NCBI GenBank assembly: GCA_028386065.3
Contig: JAKUCV010005692.1
Span: 124,001-188,000, forward strand
Length of the DNA: 64,000 nucleotides
Source: Turnera subulata
Taxonomy: Eukaryota > Streptophyta > Magnoliopsida > Malpighiales > Passifloraceae
Reading direction: 5' to 3'
Shown: piece after piece, positions 12,228-24,126 of the stretch
How positions within the stretch are numbered: position 1 is the first letter of the stretch
Layout of the letters: every line of letters begins with the position of its first letter
Notes under the pieces: generated by a model
What the model was told of the DNA's origin: nothing
The model's database searches: none
The model's input: only the letters and a program-made list of their open reading frames with translations
Made by a program: the position numbers and the translations under genes

Positions 12228-14776
12228 TGTAACGCCCTGAATTTTCGGTATTATTAATGAAATTTTTTTGGGATTAATTTCCAATTTTGTCCCAGTGGAG
12301 ATTATCTAAGATTTTTGGCAAAAATAATTATTATTATTATTATTATTTTAACCAGAACTTGTGAGACACAGCTTTTATAGAATTTTGACTATTCGCCATT
12401 ATTCAGTTCTTGAAACTTATTCTTTGGTTGGAATTTCTTAGGGAAAAAAAAAATATAGTTAGTAGAACACAAGCAATTGGTGTAGTATTAGCTGATACTA
12501 CGTAGTTTGGCTCAAGATGTTGTGTTTTGGCCATGCTCAAGTGAAGAGGGTCAAATCGACGTCGTTTTGAGAAAAAAAAAAAACTTCCTCTTTATTCACT
12601 TTGCTGCAGCCACTCAATTCTCCACTAACCCTCTTTCTCTCTTCCTCACATCACTCTTCCCATCTCTTTCTCACTTGAAGTCGCCGCCCATGGAACTATC
12701 GTCGCCGCCGTCATCTTTTGGTGATACTTTGCAAAGAGAAGAGAAGAGCGGGTATGGGTGGTGATGTATCTTGGTGTTTTTGTGACAGCACTTTGGAGGT
12801 TGGGCTCGGTTCGATGCTGCCGTCGGATCCGAGTGAGGATTGGCGTGCTCCTTGGGTGCTGGAGGTCATGGCTCGTGATTGGTCTTTGAGGTTTTAATAC
12901 TCATGGTTTATGGTTGCAGTACTCGGTAAGCTTCTAAGTTTAAAACATAGAATTTGGTTGAGTGTTCAATAAACTAAGTAACAATAATAACAGTAATGGG
13001 TTCGGCTTTCACAATTAAATTTTGATCTAAACGGTGCTGCAAAAAAGCTAGTCTTCTGGGCGGTTGAACATATTCATTTTAATTTTAGCATTGGCACTTG
13101 TGCATTTCACGTAAATTCCAATAATCATAACTCCAATTTCCATGTTCAACTAATACTAATCTTTAATGCCCAGAAGAGTGGACACGTTTTTTTTTTAATT
13201 GAAAATGTAGCCTAACACTATAGTAGAATTGTTTTTGAGTTTTGGGATTTTAATTCTCTACTGAATCATGCTGGTTAGGAGACGGGTTTGATCACTTTTG
13301 GACAGTGGGCTTGTAGTGGGTTTGAACTCAAGGGTTTGACTAAAAGAATATACTTATATGTGTGTGTCTTTGGTGGTGATGGAACCCGTGAGTTAATGGC
13401 TGATACATTGGTGTTAAATCTTGTGGATGCACATTGACTTTGTGTTGTGGAGTGCATCAGGCCGCAATAGAGCATTGCATGTGAAATTGTTTTATTTAAA
13501 TCATTATTTTATCCATGTAGTTATGCTAGGCCATGGGCACGTTTTAGCAACTGATCAATAATTATATATTTTTGTTTCAAAATCAACCGGTTTCTCAAAG
13601 GGCTTATTCACGTAATTGAATTGTGATAGACTTAGGTTTACGGCATCAGTGCATGGTTCCCAAACTTGAGGTTTTCGGGGCATTCAAGACATATACACCT
13701 GATATCTCTTGAAACTTGTTTTAACGGTTGTTTTCAAATAGTCTTCAATTCTCCAAAACTTTGGGTTTAGACCCTAAATCGTTTTCCTTTAAGAGGGTTT
13801 CCAATTCTTAATGGGCTATATTTAACTCAAAGGTTTATTCCTTTTATGTTTGAATTTTATACTTTCAGGTCAAGTCTTGCATACATGATTAATCTGGTGG
13901 TGTTAAATGATTTTTAGTTTCCAAATGGATTTCAATAAAATTTGTTGTAACGGACTTAGTGGACTGATCGGTTTGAGGATGAAACTATGATTAATTCAAT
14001 TGATTAAATCTAGTTCCATGAAGCCTAGCGGTGTAATTATTTGTTGGGCTTTAGGCCAAGCATTAAAGACAAAATGAAATTGGATGCCATGCAAACCAAG
14101 TTGAAACTTCCTAGTCTATTATATTAAAATCTGATGCCTAAGTTTTAATACGGAACTCAATTTTGATATGGTTTTCCTTAATTATAATATTGGGGCATGT
14201 AGGCTCTGGTTATACTTGGACAGCAGGACAAGCACTAGCATCTAAGGTTTCAGGTGAGGACATATAAACCTTTGTATGGGTTACTGCCTACAATACTCGG
14301 TTCATTGTCTTGGTATATAAAGTGGTATTAATTGTTTGGCCTTTAATGTTGTATGCATGCTTGCCTGCTTTGTGGATGTTCTTGCTTACACCTTGTTTCT
14401 TATTGATGATACCTCTGATGCAGTGTGCATGATTACGTGAACTGTGTACTAGTGTGATATAATATGTCTGTCGAGCATGACTAGTTTTGTGTGTTAAATA
14501 ACGTGATATATGGTTTTGTGGTTTGTGTGGTGGACTGTGGGCTGGAGGCCCAGACATGAGAATAAGATGTTAAATCCACACAAACCTAGACACTCATATG
14601 TAATGGTACACGAAACTCTTAAGCTTAAATAATAAATTATAATAATTCTATTGTGGGGCTGTTGACTGGTTGGTTCGAGCGGGAAGTGATACCCCTCGGG
14701 ATTGCATGCGGGATAGCATGGTATATACTGTTTAGCATATGGGTATGACCGGTTCTACCTCCCCCTTTCTACCTCC

Positions 14777-14807
<31 letters not shown>

Positions 14808-15410
14808 TATGATGATATTTGGGCTTGGGCCCTGGTTGTATTTGGGCTTATGCCCTGGTTGTCTGATCAGACGGGACCGAGCTCGACGCACACAGTAGAG
14901 GGCCCTAATAAAACATTCAACCCTAATAACAATAATGTACAACGATAATTAAGTGATTAAAGATCAGTGTTGGTTTGAAGTCTGATGATGACTTGTTTTG
15001 TTCATTGTGACTTGTTTGTGCATTGTGGTTGCTGTTGCCTGATGCCGGTGTACTTGTAGTTGATTTGTATTTGTATACACTGGTTTATTTGTTTGCGGTG
15101 AGACAGTGGTTGGTCTCACCCCCTCACAGTTTTTTTTTTCAGGTTAACTGCTCATTGAGCAATGATGCATATCAGCAGGTGGTGGCGTTATCCTCTCCTC
15201 GGGTCGGATCCATAAGGTTCATTGCATGCATGTTGCTATGTAATTTTTGATTTTTCCGCTGCGTACTTGATTCCATTGTATTATTTATTATTTGATTAAA
15301 TGTTGATCAAGTTGTTGATGATTTTCGTGTCCCGGGAATAATAAGGGCAATTTAGTCATTTTATATTTAAATTCTATTTTATATTAATAAATTGGGACAC
15401 GGGCGTTTCA
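12228..15410 (+). repeat. Gypsy 1 3' LTR, complete
   Basis: Full 3183-base LTR with TG...CA ends. It contains a pyrimidine-rich leader, a CT-rich microsatellite (about 14775-14808), the gacgtc palindrome-like site at 12552-12569, and about 300 terminal bases absent from the 5' copy. Confidence 0.85.
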
Positions 15411-15415
15411 ACCTA
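15411..15415. repeat. target site duplication ACCTA (right) of Gypsy 1
   Basis: Second copy of the 5-base duplication. Removing 8698-15415 rejoins the Helitron reading ...NEDAR with LTYVEFPKNW, the expected order in this protein family. Confidence 0.85.
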
Positions 15416-17740
15416 GCATCTTCGTTTTGCAAATTTGTTTGCATTCATAGGGTAAACATAGTTCGTGTAGCGCGAGGAAGTGCAATTAGTTCAGATATGT
15501 CGGAATCATCTCTGAAAACCACTTTTTGATATGCTTCAATGTGGAAACCTAGCCTTACAACTGCAGGTATCCTGTAATTTATATCGAATTGGAAGACTCT
15601 CCAACATGCTTCTATTACTGTTATACACCTGCATAATAATCCATGACTTAAATTATGGTTAGTTTTTCTAGAAACTTTAAAGGTGTCAGTAGAAATCAGG
15701 GATTTTCATCTAATTTACAATACCTGCAATATTGGTATGTTTTTATTCTCATCGTTGGATGGATCTATTCCCCTCCCCTGTTGTGTGTTGGCAGTGTTGA
15801 ACTGCTCTACAATAACTTTTGCTCTATTTGGGCCCTTATGTAGGTACTTGAATATTATGCTCCTTGCATGATTGCATAACTCAATGTTGATATGTGACTG
15901 GAATTTGACAATGAGGTCTCGGTTGTATGGTACCACAAATTGATTAACGATCTGAATACCATTTCGGATAACACTATTGTTGCTCTTCCGCCTACGGTAT
16001 ACTGGGAAACCTTGTTCGTCAATAGTTGTTTCTTGCTAATATTGTTTCGGATAATTTTTGTTGCACCGGTTATTATACATGCATGGTGAACGTGGGTTTA
16101 ATACTCTGCATGCGTCATGGATAATGAAATTTTGCACTGCTTGGTATCCTAATTCATCTTGTTTCCTGTCTGGGATTTCTGCTGAAATGATTCAATTAAT
16201 TTTTGTTAATATCTTGTAAGAACACCAAAATATGTGCATGTGGTAAGCCTTTTTGTTAGAATTCAATCGTATACAGTACTGCCATGGCAAAACATATTTA
16301 CAAATTAGATTATGATACAAATATTGTTGCCATAATCAAAATATTAATTAATGTCTTACTTGCAATGCATTTACCGAAATGGCCTTTCATTTGCAAATCA
16401 CACATAAGCTCCCACAGCTTTATGTGGAAGACACGAACAATTGCAACTAGATGTTTCTGCTTTTAGTTTTTCTGGAATCTTTCAGTTATCGTGCTTATTT
16501 CAGGCCATTTGGGATTGCATGTAAATGTTATAAAATGGTTTGGGAACCCAGCCCTTCTGCATATTGCCATTGCATCTTGGTAGTTTTGTACTTTGTACTA
16601 TGGGCTGCCTGTACGTGTGAATGAAAAAATTATTCTCTTTCCAAGTAGTTTTGGATTTGTGTCTCCATGTGAAACTGTATCTTGTAAACCCTTATATAAT
16701 TATGCCCTCAACTTTGTCTTGTTGAATTTCATGTACCCTATCCTATGCTCTTCGATGCATGTATATCAATCAATTATGTATTGGTCCTTTAACTTCTCAC
16801 CTGGCACTATTGTCTGCCCTTCATTTTTTCTTATTTGTATCCTGAAGGCACAATATTCCCGCATTGCCATGGTTATTCTTTTGTTTTGAAGTGTTTGGAT
16901 GTCACCTCTATGTTCAATTCCTAGCCTATAACCATCTTCACTATATGGGAACAACAAAGGGTACTGCATGGACATGAAGCTAGGGCACAATTATGATATG
17001 TGCCACAATCCTTTATGTCTGTGTTCTACAATAATATCTTGGTGCACTACATTTTCATCTAAATCTCCTACGATCAGCATTGCAATCTCCGAACTGGTCG
17101 GTCAATTGTATTGTGTCCCATCTTTTACCCTTAAGCTAATGATCCTTAACCGGAATTCGTCGGCATCATCCTCTTTGTATGTTTCTCTGGCAACCCTAAT
17201 TGATTGTTCTAAAACATTATGTTCATCCATCATGCTTTTCAAGTCATCCAACAATTTTTGATCAAGCCTTTTTCGTCCTTCTCTTGAAGTTAAAATCTGT
17301 GATCGGTTTTGGATCTCATTCTCTGTGTCGTAAAGATATAACTGTGTAAAACAGGGTTGTTGTCCTGGCATTGGAAATAAAGATCCAATAAAATGGTGAT
17401 TTTGCCCATTTAAGTGGAACACATATGGCCCTCTTCTAGTATGGAATGCCCGATCAATTATTCCACCCATTGATGTTAAGGAAAATGTGGAATTGTATGC
17501 TCTAATGTTCTCGCCAAAAAGGTTTGCTTCTTGAGTGCTTGGAGTGAGTAATCTCTTCAGTAATGATGGCAGCACTTTGATATTAGGAATTTGCACTTTT
17601 CCATTCATACAACAAGGGCAAATTGAGGGTTCTGTGGCCTTTTCCTTTGGCAGTTTCTTTCTTTATACCGTATGATTGCATTGCAGTAGCGGCATTCATA
17701 CAACAAGGGCAAATTGAGGGTTACGTGGTTTTGCCTATCT
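15411..17740 (-). pseudogene. Helitron Rep (HUH endonuclease) half of Rep/Hel protein
   Basis: Minus-strand blocks, N to C: CPCCMNGKVQIPNIKVLPSL (from about 17620), QPCFTQLYLYDTENEI (17102-17608), MQYPLLFPYSEDGYRLG (16766-16990), FITFTCNPKWPEI (about 16540), a stop, IVRVFHIKLWELMCDL (about 16420), and YTIEF, a stop, then QKGLPHAHILVFL (about 16200-16250). The His-Ala-His of PHAH is the HUH motif of the nickase that starts rolling-circle transposition. Then come VVPYNRDLIVKFQSHIN and KYLHKGPNRAKV (15715-15936). Stops, an AT-rich insertion in the Rep domain (about 16290-16400) and frame changes show that it is dead. A 30-base direct duplication (17602-17631 and 17692-17721) lies at the 5' side. 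Confidence 0.85.
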
Positions 17741-17744
17741 TTTT

Positions 17745-18586
17745 GCTTGTTTCTCATTGACTGTAATTTCTTCTTCTGAATAACTCTATTTTGGCGGAAT
17801 ACATCACCTATCGGTTTACAATATTAAAAATATGGCAGTGTGGCATACAATTATAAACTAACATGTATGTATAGAAAGTGAGATTGCAAATTCATTACCT
17901 TTAATTGTTAATATCGATGGGTTGCTATGTATTGGCTTTGCCATTGTTCCGTTAATTGTTGCCACCTGTTAGTAAGCGCATACAATATAACTTTTGTTAT
18001 TCTACCTACATTTCTAATCAATAAGGATTGCTAAAGCTTAGGAAAAAATGAGCTAAAATTCCCATTTGTTAGCAGAGGTGGAACTTTAATGAAACATACC
18101 TGTTTTTTTTTTTATTTCCGTCAAAATCTTTTTCCTGACTGCTCTATTTCTCCAACTAATTTCTTTATCTCCTATCTTGATTAAACTAATAAATTGTGTA
18201 TCTCAAAGCGCCCTAAATGGTAAACAAAAAAACACATCCATCTATAACAAAATACAATACAATACATAGTTTAATCTTACTCGGTTTTTTATTGTAGAAA
18301 TCCATAGTACTAAAAGTTCCTTTACTATCTTCGTGCATTCTTTCTCCAGAAGCCCTATTTCTTGAAAGATCCGTTAGTATTTTGAACAAATCGTTTAAAA
18401 GCTATATCGCAATAAAATAAGTTTAGGAAGATTTATTTGTGTAAAAAAATTTAAAAGCTAAATTGAAACAAAATACGATTAGGAGGGTTGATTTGTGCAT
18501 AAAAATATGTCAATCACTAGAAAAAGGATTAGGTGTAATAAGCATACTTTACTAATGTTAAATACATTCCTAAAATACACACACAC

Positions 18587-18617
<31 letters not shown>

Positions 18618-20448
18618 AATATATATATAATTATATGTGTACATCAAAACTTAAAACTACCTCTATATTTATAGATTTGCAGTTATTCTTAGTACATTAA
18701 TTTACAATTGGGTAATTAAATCTTTTGTTTGTTTGTGATAACATGGCGTATGTTTGGGCGTGGGCCTGATCCAAAAAGTTACAGTTGCAAAGAATGGGCC
18801 ACCAAGCAAAAGGGTCAGAAAATGGATATGGGCTTTTAGTTTGTTTTCGGGAAAAAATGATTAGGCCAGTTGGAGGTCAAAATGGGGCTGCAAGAACAGT
18901 GGGCCTGACCAGTAAACCGGATAGTTTCAGCTTCCAACCAAGTCCATTCTACCGGGCCTTATCCTTCATCTAGAATTTGTTGACCCAAATTTAGATTAAC
19001 CACTCACATTTGCCACACTCCATTCCCGACATCTATTGAAACCCTAATCGTTCCTCAGTCGGCTGCATATCTCCATTCTTACCGATTAAATCAGTCTCCT
19101 CTGCCTCAACTACATCAGCAAGAACCGTTCCCTCTCTTTCCCCACCTGTTTGGTTCTTCATATTCAGTAGCATCTAGTCTCCACCATCACAACTACTTTT
19201 TTTGCGAAACCCTAGATGCATGTCGAGGCAATCGCCGTCGGCAATTTGAAGGTTGCTATTGGTGGCGACCTGAAAGTTGCGAACACCTAATGTTTTTCCA
19301 TAACCTAATTTTGACCCTAACCCTCTTCGGTCTCATTTTCTAGGGTTCATTTATTTTACGTTCATTATTGGTGTTCAGATTGTAGGTTCATTCGTTTCCC
19401 ATTCCCTGTCTGTGAGTAATTCCTTACCTTCGTTGGACCCCCCACACTTTTGTGACCAGTGCGATGTTTACTTTACAGTTCTACTAATCTTTTTGGGTTG
19501 GTAAGTGTCTGTAATCGATGTTTAAATATTAAACATGATAGCGTGTTAATTGCAAAAACTTGAGGTGATGTTTGCCTGGGTTGTGATCATACCTAATTTG
19601 GATTTCAAGGGTTTTTCACGCTTTGATTTAAGGCATTAAGCGGTTAAGAATGTAAATTCAGACGGGATGTCTGTTTGTTTTCATCTTAGCTTAACTAAAC
19701 ATTTCTAGCTTTTCTGGCAGGTATCATCTTCCCCGTTTGTCTTCATGGCCATAACTTTTCCTGATCACTCAAGTCAGTAACTGTAGGGAGAACTATAGTA
19801 ATGTATAGCTTGATATTGGTTCAATTTTCTACTCTATAAATATTTAACACATATCAAAGTCTAATATACAATATATTTTTTTTAATAGGAATTGAGTTGT
19901 TGTTGTAGGCATTAAAGCCAAGTTTGAATACTGTTGATTCTAGAAAAGACCGTGTAGAACACAATGCAGGTACTAATCTTCTCGAAAAATAATATTTCAC
20001 ATTACTGACTACACCTGATTTCTACTAGTGAAGAATTACTGGGGTAATAGTGAAATATTTAAAGTTTTTCACGATTATAATGTAATAAAAATTGTAAAAC
20101 AAATATATTAAAGTATTTGGCAACCTACCTCTAACCCTTCTTTACTTTTCAATGTCTTGCCTTGAACTTTATGCTCTGATCCTATCAATGCACTAAACCG
20201 TTTGCTTTGCTGGTTTTGTTCGTATTTGTGAAAGTACAGGTCGTTTGATATTCAATTGTTTGGTTCCCCTACGGTTTTATTTCACTACAATATATGATAG
20301 CCCGGTTTTTGTAGTACCAAAATGATCTTTATATTCCAATGAGGCTATCTACAATCAATCCAAGATAACAGTGCATGCAACTCTTCGCTTTCTTATCATT
20401 TACAATTTATCTTCATCTGTGTTACATTTCCCTTCATATTGATTATTA
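17745..20448. other. Helitron 5' region and non-coding flank
   Basis: No gene is supported. An AC/AT microsatellite lies at 18578-18640. From 18730 to 19400 the text resembles a gene leader (aaaccctaatcg near 19038, gcgaaaccctag near 19204, pyrimidine-rich patches), but no convincing reading frame follows. 19470-20448 is AT-rich intergenic sequence up to the CACTA target site TTA (20446-20448). Confidence 0.45.
18578..18640. repeat. AC/AT microsatellite
   Basis: Alternating ac then at dinucleotides with a few interruptions. It lies just inside the candidate Helitron 5' end. Confidence 0.8.
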
Positions 20449-21080
20449 CACTACTAGAAAACCGCGATTTAGCAAGGGATTTTTGTGAGGGATTTCTGCC
20501 CCTCACAATTGCGAAAGAATTTGTGAGGGATTTCTTGGTAGTGGTGTTGTGTTGGATTTTGTGAGGGAATTATTCTGTCGTAAAAATATAGTGATGGTTT
20601 TAGTGTGGGATTCATAAATCCCTCACAATGTTTGCCCGCCCCAAAGACCGACCTTTTTTGTGAGGGATATTTTCATTGCTATTTGTGAGGGAAAAGGAAA
20701 TCCCTCGTACAGAATGGACAACAAAATCCCGGAAAAAAAATTAACTACCTGCCGAGTTTTGCGAGGGATTTTTCCGTCACTATATTGAGGGAAAAATAAT
20801 CCCTCGCTAAATTGTGATGGGAAATAATCCCTCACTAATATTGGAAAAAATCTTCCAACTTTGTGAGGGATTTTTTCCGTCACTATTGTGAGGGATTTTT
20901 CCGTCACTATTATGAGGGGAAAAAAAGGCCGCGCAAAGAATGGGCGAAAAATTCCCGGCAAGAAATTCTGCATGCCCGCCAAGTTTTGCGAGGGCTTTTG
21001 TGAAGGGTTGTGGGTCTTCTGGGTTCAAGTCATGGGCTGGGCTCTTAGCCCTTGTCTTGGACCTGTGAACCCAAGGCTCT
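20449..21080 (+). repeat. CACTA left terminus and subterminal repeat array
   Basis: At least a dozen copies or variants of tgtgagggattt and its complement aatccctcaca lie in about 600 bases, many paired as near-palindromes (for example 'ttttccgtcactat' linked to gtgaggga). In En/Spm such subterminal words are the binding sites of the TNPA protein. The open frames on both strands here are by-products of the repeats. Confidence 0.8.
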
Positions 21081-21124
21081 AAAGGACATGAGCTATGTTT
21101 GGTTGGGCTGACATATTCACCGGC

Positions 21125-21142
21125 CCAGTCTGGATTAAATAA

Positions 21143-21177
<35 letters not shown>

Positions 21178-21180
21178 AAT
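21125..21180. repeat. AT/AC microsatellite
   Basis: Runs of at and ac dinucleotides at the transition from CACTA subterminal sequence to AT-rich, LTR-like sequence. Confidence 0.8.
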
Positions 21181-21189
21181 GGATTTATA

Positions 21190-22265
21190 TATATATGTTG
21201 GGAAAATATTTCAGGAAAATAGACAAATAATTAATTTGACCAGATATAATTATATCCTTTGAAAAATTATTATAGAGTAAATAATCTTAGAAAAGGTTAT
21301 ATATACTATGAAAATGTTTTGGAAAATATATATATACGTCAACGTAAACAATTTTGGGAATAACTTTTGGAGAAAAATATATGTACAACTAATTTTGGTA
21401 AATGTTTTGCAAAAAAATATGGTATTTTATATTTTGAAAAATATTTTACCAAGTATATATAATTGTACCTTTTTCAAAAATAAATATATACATATGATTA
21501 GTTGTTTTAGAAAATTATTTTGTTGTAGCTATCTCCTTTTGGATAAGAATATATATTATAGTAAATAATTTTTTTCAAGGAAAATATTTTGAAAAGGGGA
21601 TTATCAAAGTATAATACCGGAATAACATCCGGATATAAATACGATATATTATTTTTGGAAATGGATTAATAATGGTAAATGATAATGTTCTTATCATAAC
21701 CAAAGAAACAACGGGGTAAATGGGAACATTATATTCTGTCATTTGCATATCATTTGTTGTGCATCTTATGTATGCATATTATATGTTATATAGGAGTTGA
21801 TACTGAGCTGTTCAACGAGGAACCGATTTTGGAATCTTTTGAGGATTTCCAAACGAGATAATCGGCTAAGGTGAGGATAAGTAAATATTAATATACTGCC
21901 CATAATATCAAGTTGTCGTTTAAACTATTTAATATTGTGTTCGTATTGCTGATGCTTGTCTTGAGTATGTTGTGAACCCTGATATGGTCTTTCTGTTGCT
22001 TAAATTGCTTGATTGAACTGTTGTTTGGATATGACTTCTGTGATTAGTATTGTTGGGTTGATTAGGTGCTATTGTTGTTGAGGTACCCGAGGTCGGGTGA
22101 TTGAGATTGTTGTTGAGGTATCCGAGGTAAGGTGATTGATATTATCTTTGGGCCGTTGGGCTGGGTTTCGTTTTGTATTTACTGTTTGTACAGTTTCGAC
22201 ACGTGTTTACTGAGACTGGTAAATACAGGTCGGGGCGTTTCATTTTGGTAGCGGAGCGGACAGTA
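21190..22265 (+). mobile_element. Gypsy LTR 3' part with primer binding site (remnant)
   Basis: An AT-rich segment with repeated ttttggaaaatat-like words ends with cggggcgtttca (to 22242), the same type of LTR end as Gypsy 1. It is followed by ttttggtagcggagc, a primer-binding-site-like sequence related to the tggtatcagagc that pairs with initiator Met tRNA. The LTR start was not found. It appears to be the 5' half of an old plus-strand Gypsy element inserted in the CACTA; its 3' junction may be the one at 24475. Confidence 0.5.
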
Positions 22266-22419
22266 GGTAATTGGGTGTTTACTATGCTTATTTGTTGTGC
22301 ATAGCTCGCCCCACATGATTTACATGATTGCATAATATTCATATGGTTAATGGATCCAGTCGAGGGTCGCCAGCTTGTCGCAAAACATTCACATAAAGGT
22401 AATTGATGACATACACATG

Positions 22420-22470
22420 CTTAAACATACTTATTATTATTATTATCATTATTATTATTTGATAACATTT
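22420..22470. repeat. imperfect ATT trinucleotide run
   Basis: Short microsatellite (attattattattatcattattattattt) separating the LTR/leader sequence from the LINE-like segment. Confidence 0.6.
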
Positions 22471-22479
22471 ATCTTGCGG

Positions 22480-22780
22480 GTACAAGGTTGACCCTAAAGC
22501 TGTTAGAGTCGTTAGTAATGTTGACCTTGATGCTATCGTTCCACGAGAACCACATACCACCCTAGTTGTTTTGGCCGTGAAGCTCAAACCGGTTTGCCGG
22601 AGGGAAACAAAGTGGGATGACACGGTGATCGTCTTCAGGCTGCCATAAGGTCTCCGTGAGCAGAACCACGTTGGGCTTGTACTGGTTCTTTAGAACTCTT
22701 AAGGTATGAACGAACTCATAGGAACGCCTAACGATTCCTCTGCAGTTCCAAACCAGTAGTCGGAGCTTTGGCCAAGTTGG
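22480..22780 (-). pseudogene. LINE-like endonuclease fragment
   Basis: Minus-strand translation reads LVWNCRGIVRRSYEFV, then LKNQYKPNVVLLTETLWQ, a linker, a stop, and GGMWFSWNDSIKVNIT. This matches the start of the plant L1 ORF2 apurinic endonuclease domain (WNCRG, then PD/NVVLLTET, then GGxWxxW). It breaks off near 22480, so the catalytic core and the reverse transcriptase are absent. It lies between Gypsy remnants inside the CACTA. The assignment rests on three short blocks in order. Confidence 0.55.
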
Positions 22781-22839
22781 TGGTAACCGAGTTACTCTGG
22801 GGAGTCATCGAAACCTAGTAGTAGGTACCATGGTTCAGG

Positions 22840-23140
22840 AATTGGCAAGTGGGCTCTAGATTGAATTCCTAAAGTCTTTCAGAAATGAAAAACATGACGG
22901 AATTGGCCGAGCCGTAAGTGGAAATTCCTAGGGTGCTTTTGTCCTCTAGGAAGAACGTCTCTTCCATGGGAGTGACAAAGAACCTGGACTAGTAAAGTTC
23001 ATCGACGAAGACCAGATGAGGCATCCTGCCAAACTCATTCGGTAGTTCCTCTGGACGCTCATTTATCAGGCTGTAGGCTAACCGATTCCTCCTTCCTAAG
23101 GAGGCACCCTCAACGAGGAAGATAGATGATGGAGAAGGCA
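22840..23140 (-). pseudogene. unknown minus-strand reading frame next to LINE fragment
   Basis: From an ATG near 23140 the minus strand reads MPSPSSIFLVEGASLGRRNR, continues through NEFGRMPHLVFVDELY, then a stop and further readable text (FFVTPMEETFFLEDKSTLG). It runs towards the LINE endonuclease fragment on the same strand and may be its preceding ORF, but I see no diagnostic motif such as a zinc knuckle. Two internal stops suggest a dead gene. Confidence 0.3.
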
Positions 23141-23823
23141 TTCTGTCTCGACGTGTTTTGTGTGTTTTTCTCTCTGAATGTGTTTTACAAATCTCTCTTT
23201 TAATATGCTTTTTGATTATTTATTTCCACTACTTTGCCTTTTATATAAATATGATTACCTGTTTTTCAAAGTTTATACCCCACCTGTCTCCGGAAAAGTC
23301 TAAAAGATTTTTCGGTGATCGGAAAAGTAGATTTCATTTCACAAAACTCGAAACCGTTTACGATCCTCAAGGTTTTGCGTTTTAAAATTTTTGCCATTGA
23401 TTGAATTATTGCTTATCACTTTATATGTTTTCAGGCTACAAACATGAGTGTTTTCCAGCTCTTTTCCACCTTTCAATTTTCTTTCATGTTGGCTATCTTG
23501 GCTATTTTTTTATGGTTTTTTCTATATTTTTTACACCCTCTATCACATCTATCGGAGGCCAACGTGGCCAGATTGATGGGATGATACCTCGAGTACCGTG
23601 CATATGCGACAAGGTTGCTCCTATTTGGACATCCTGGAGGGTATACGAATCTCGGAAGACGTTTTCGCTCGTGTGGAGTTTATGGACAAGTGGTTGCTGA
23701 TTCTTTCAGTGGATCGACACGTGATTGTGACGTCATCATCGCCACGTGAGATAATGAACGACGTTTTCACGTAGAGAACCGACATTTTTCCCGCTATTTA
23801 TGTTTTTGGATTAGTAGTAAGAG

Positions 23824-24126
23824 TTTGATTTTATTAAAAAGAAAAACTTGTCTATTTTTGATAATATATTAGATAGAAAGGAAGTACTCTATGGAGTTAC
23901 TTGCTTCTCTAGATCTTTTACATGTTTTAGCATACTCTCGATCTGAGAGGAGAGTCCCACACAGGCCAGTTCGATCTGCATCACCGCACTGTTGACCTTC
24001 TTCAGGGAAGCGTTCAGATGCTTCTGAGTCTTCAGCGCTGTACTGCCGTGAGCCATTGCTTTGTCTATTTTTATCATCGATATCCTTGCGTTCGGAAGGT
24101 CCTTCCTTGGTGACAGGCTTCTTTCG
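23824..24126 (-). repeat. left arm of a ~0.3 kb inverted duplication, inside a broken small gene
   Basis: This arm is the reverse complement, with substitutions, of 24494-24797. It overlaps a minus-strand reading frame that starts at 24294 (MDSPIRIRTTSDSEELSYTY...), is rich in Lys/Arg/Glu, suffers one frame change near 24060, and ends ...KHVKDLEKQVTP and a stop near 23893. The C-terminal part looks like a coiled coil (HLNASLKKV...MQIELACVGL). I do not recognise the family. About 367 bases separate the arms, so a transcript across both would fold into a long hairpin. Confidence 0.6.

Larger units (their letters stand above)
8698..15410 (+). mobile_element. Gypsy 1: defective Ty3/Gypsy (Tekay-like) LTR retrotransposon
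   Basis: Two long direct repeats (8698-11598 and 12228-15410) flank only 0.63 kb of internal sequence. The element begins TGTAACGCC, ends GTTTCA, and is bounded by ACCTA duplications. Nothing remains of gag or pol. The internal remnant has the word aatttcgaggacgaaatt and a purine tract (gtggggtagaac) just before the second LTR, typical of chromovirus-type elements. The LTR is unusually long (3183 bases) and the two copies differ by scattered substitutions only. The element sits between the Rep and helicase halves of the Helitron gene. The clade is an inference from the LTR start. Confidence 0.85.
1174..18675 (-). mobile_element. Helitron (Rep/helicase type), interrupted by a Gypsy element
   Basis: A rolling-circle transposon on the minus strand, recognised by its Rep (HUH) and Pif1-like helicase segments. 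The 3' end is supported at 1174: on the minus strand a GC-rich hairpin is followed a few bases later by CTAG and then T, with A on the other side, the A/T insertion rule of Helitrons. The 5' end at 18675 is only a candidate: the minus strand there reads A|TCTATAAATATAG, fitting the 5' TC rule with T at 18676. Without the Gypsy insert (8698-15410 plus one 5-base duplication) it would be about 10.8 kb. The presence of the element is sure; the 5' boundary is not. Confidence 0.7.

Noticed and set aside
20623..21178. Overlapping frames of 119 and 123 residues
   Set aside because: Products of the CACTA subterminal repeats; the translations repeat the same Phe/Pro/Ser text.
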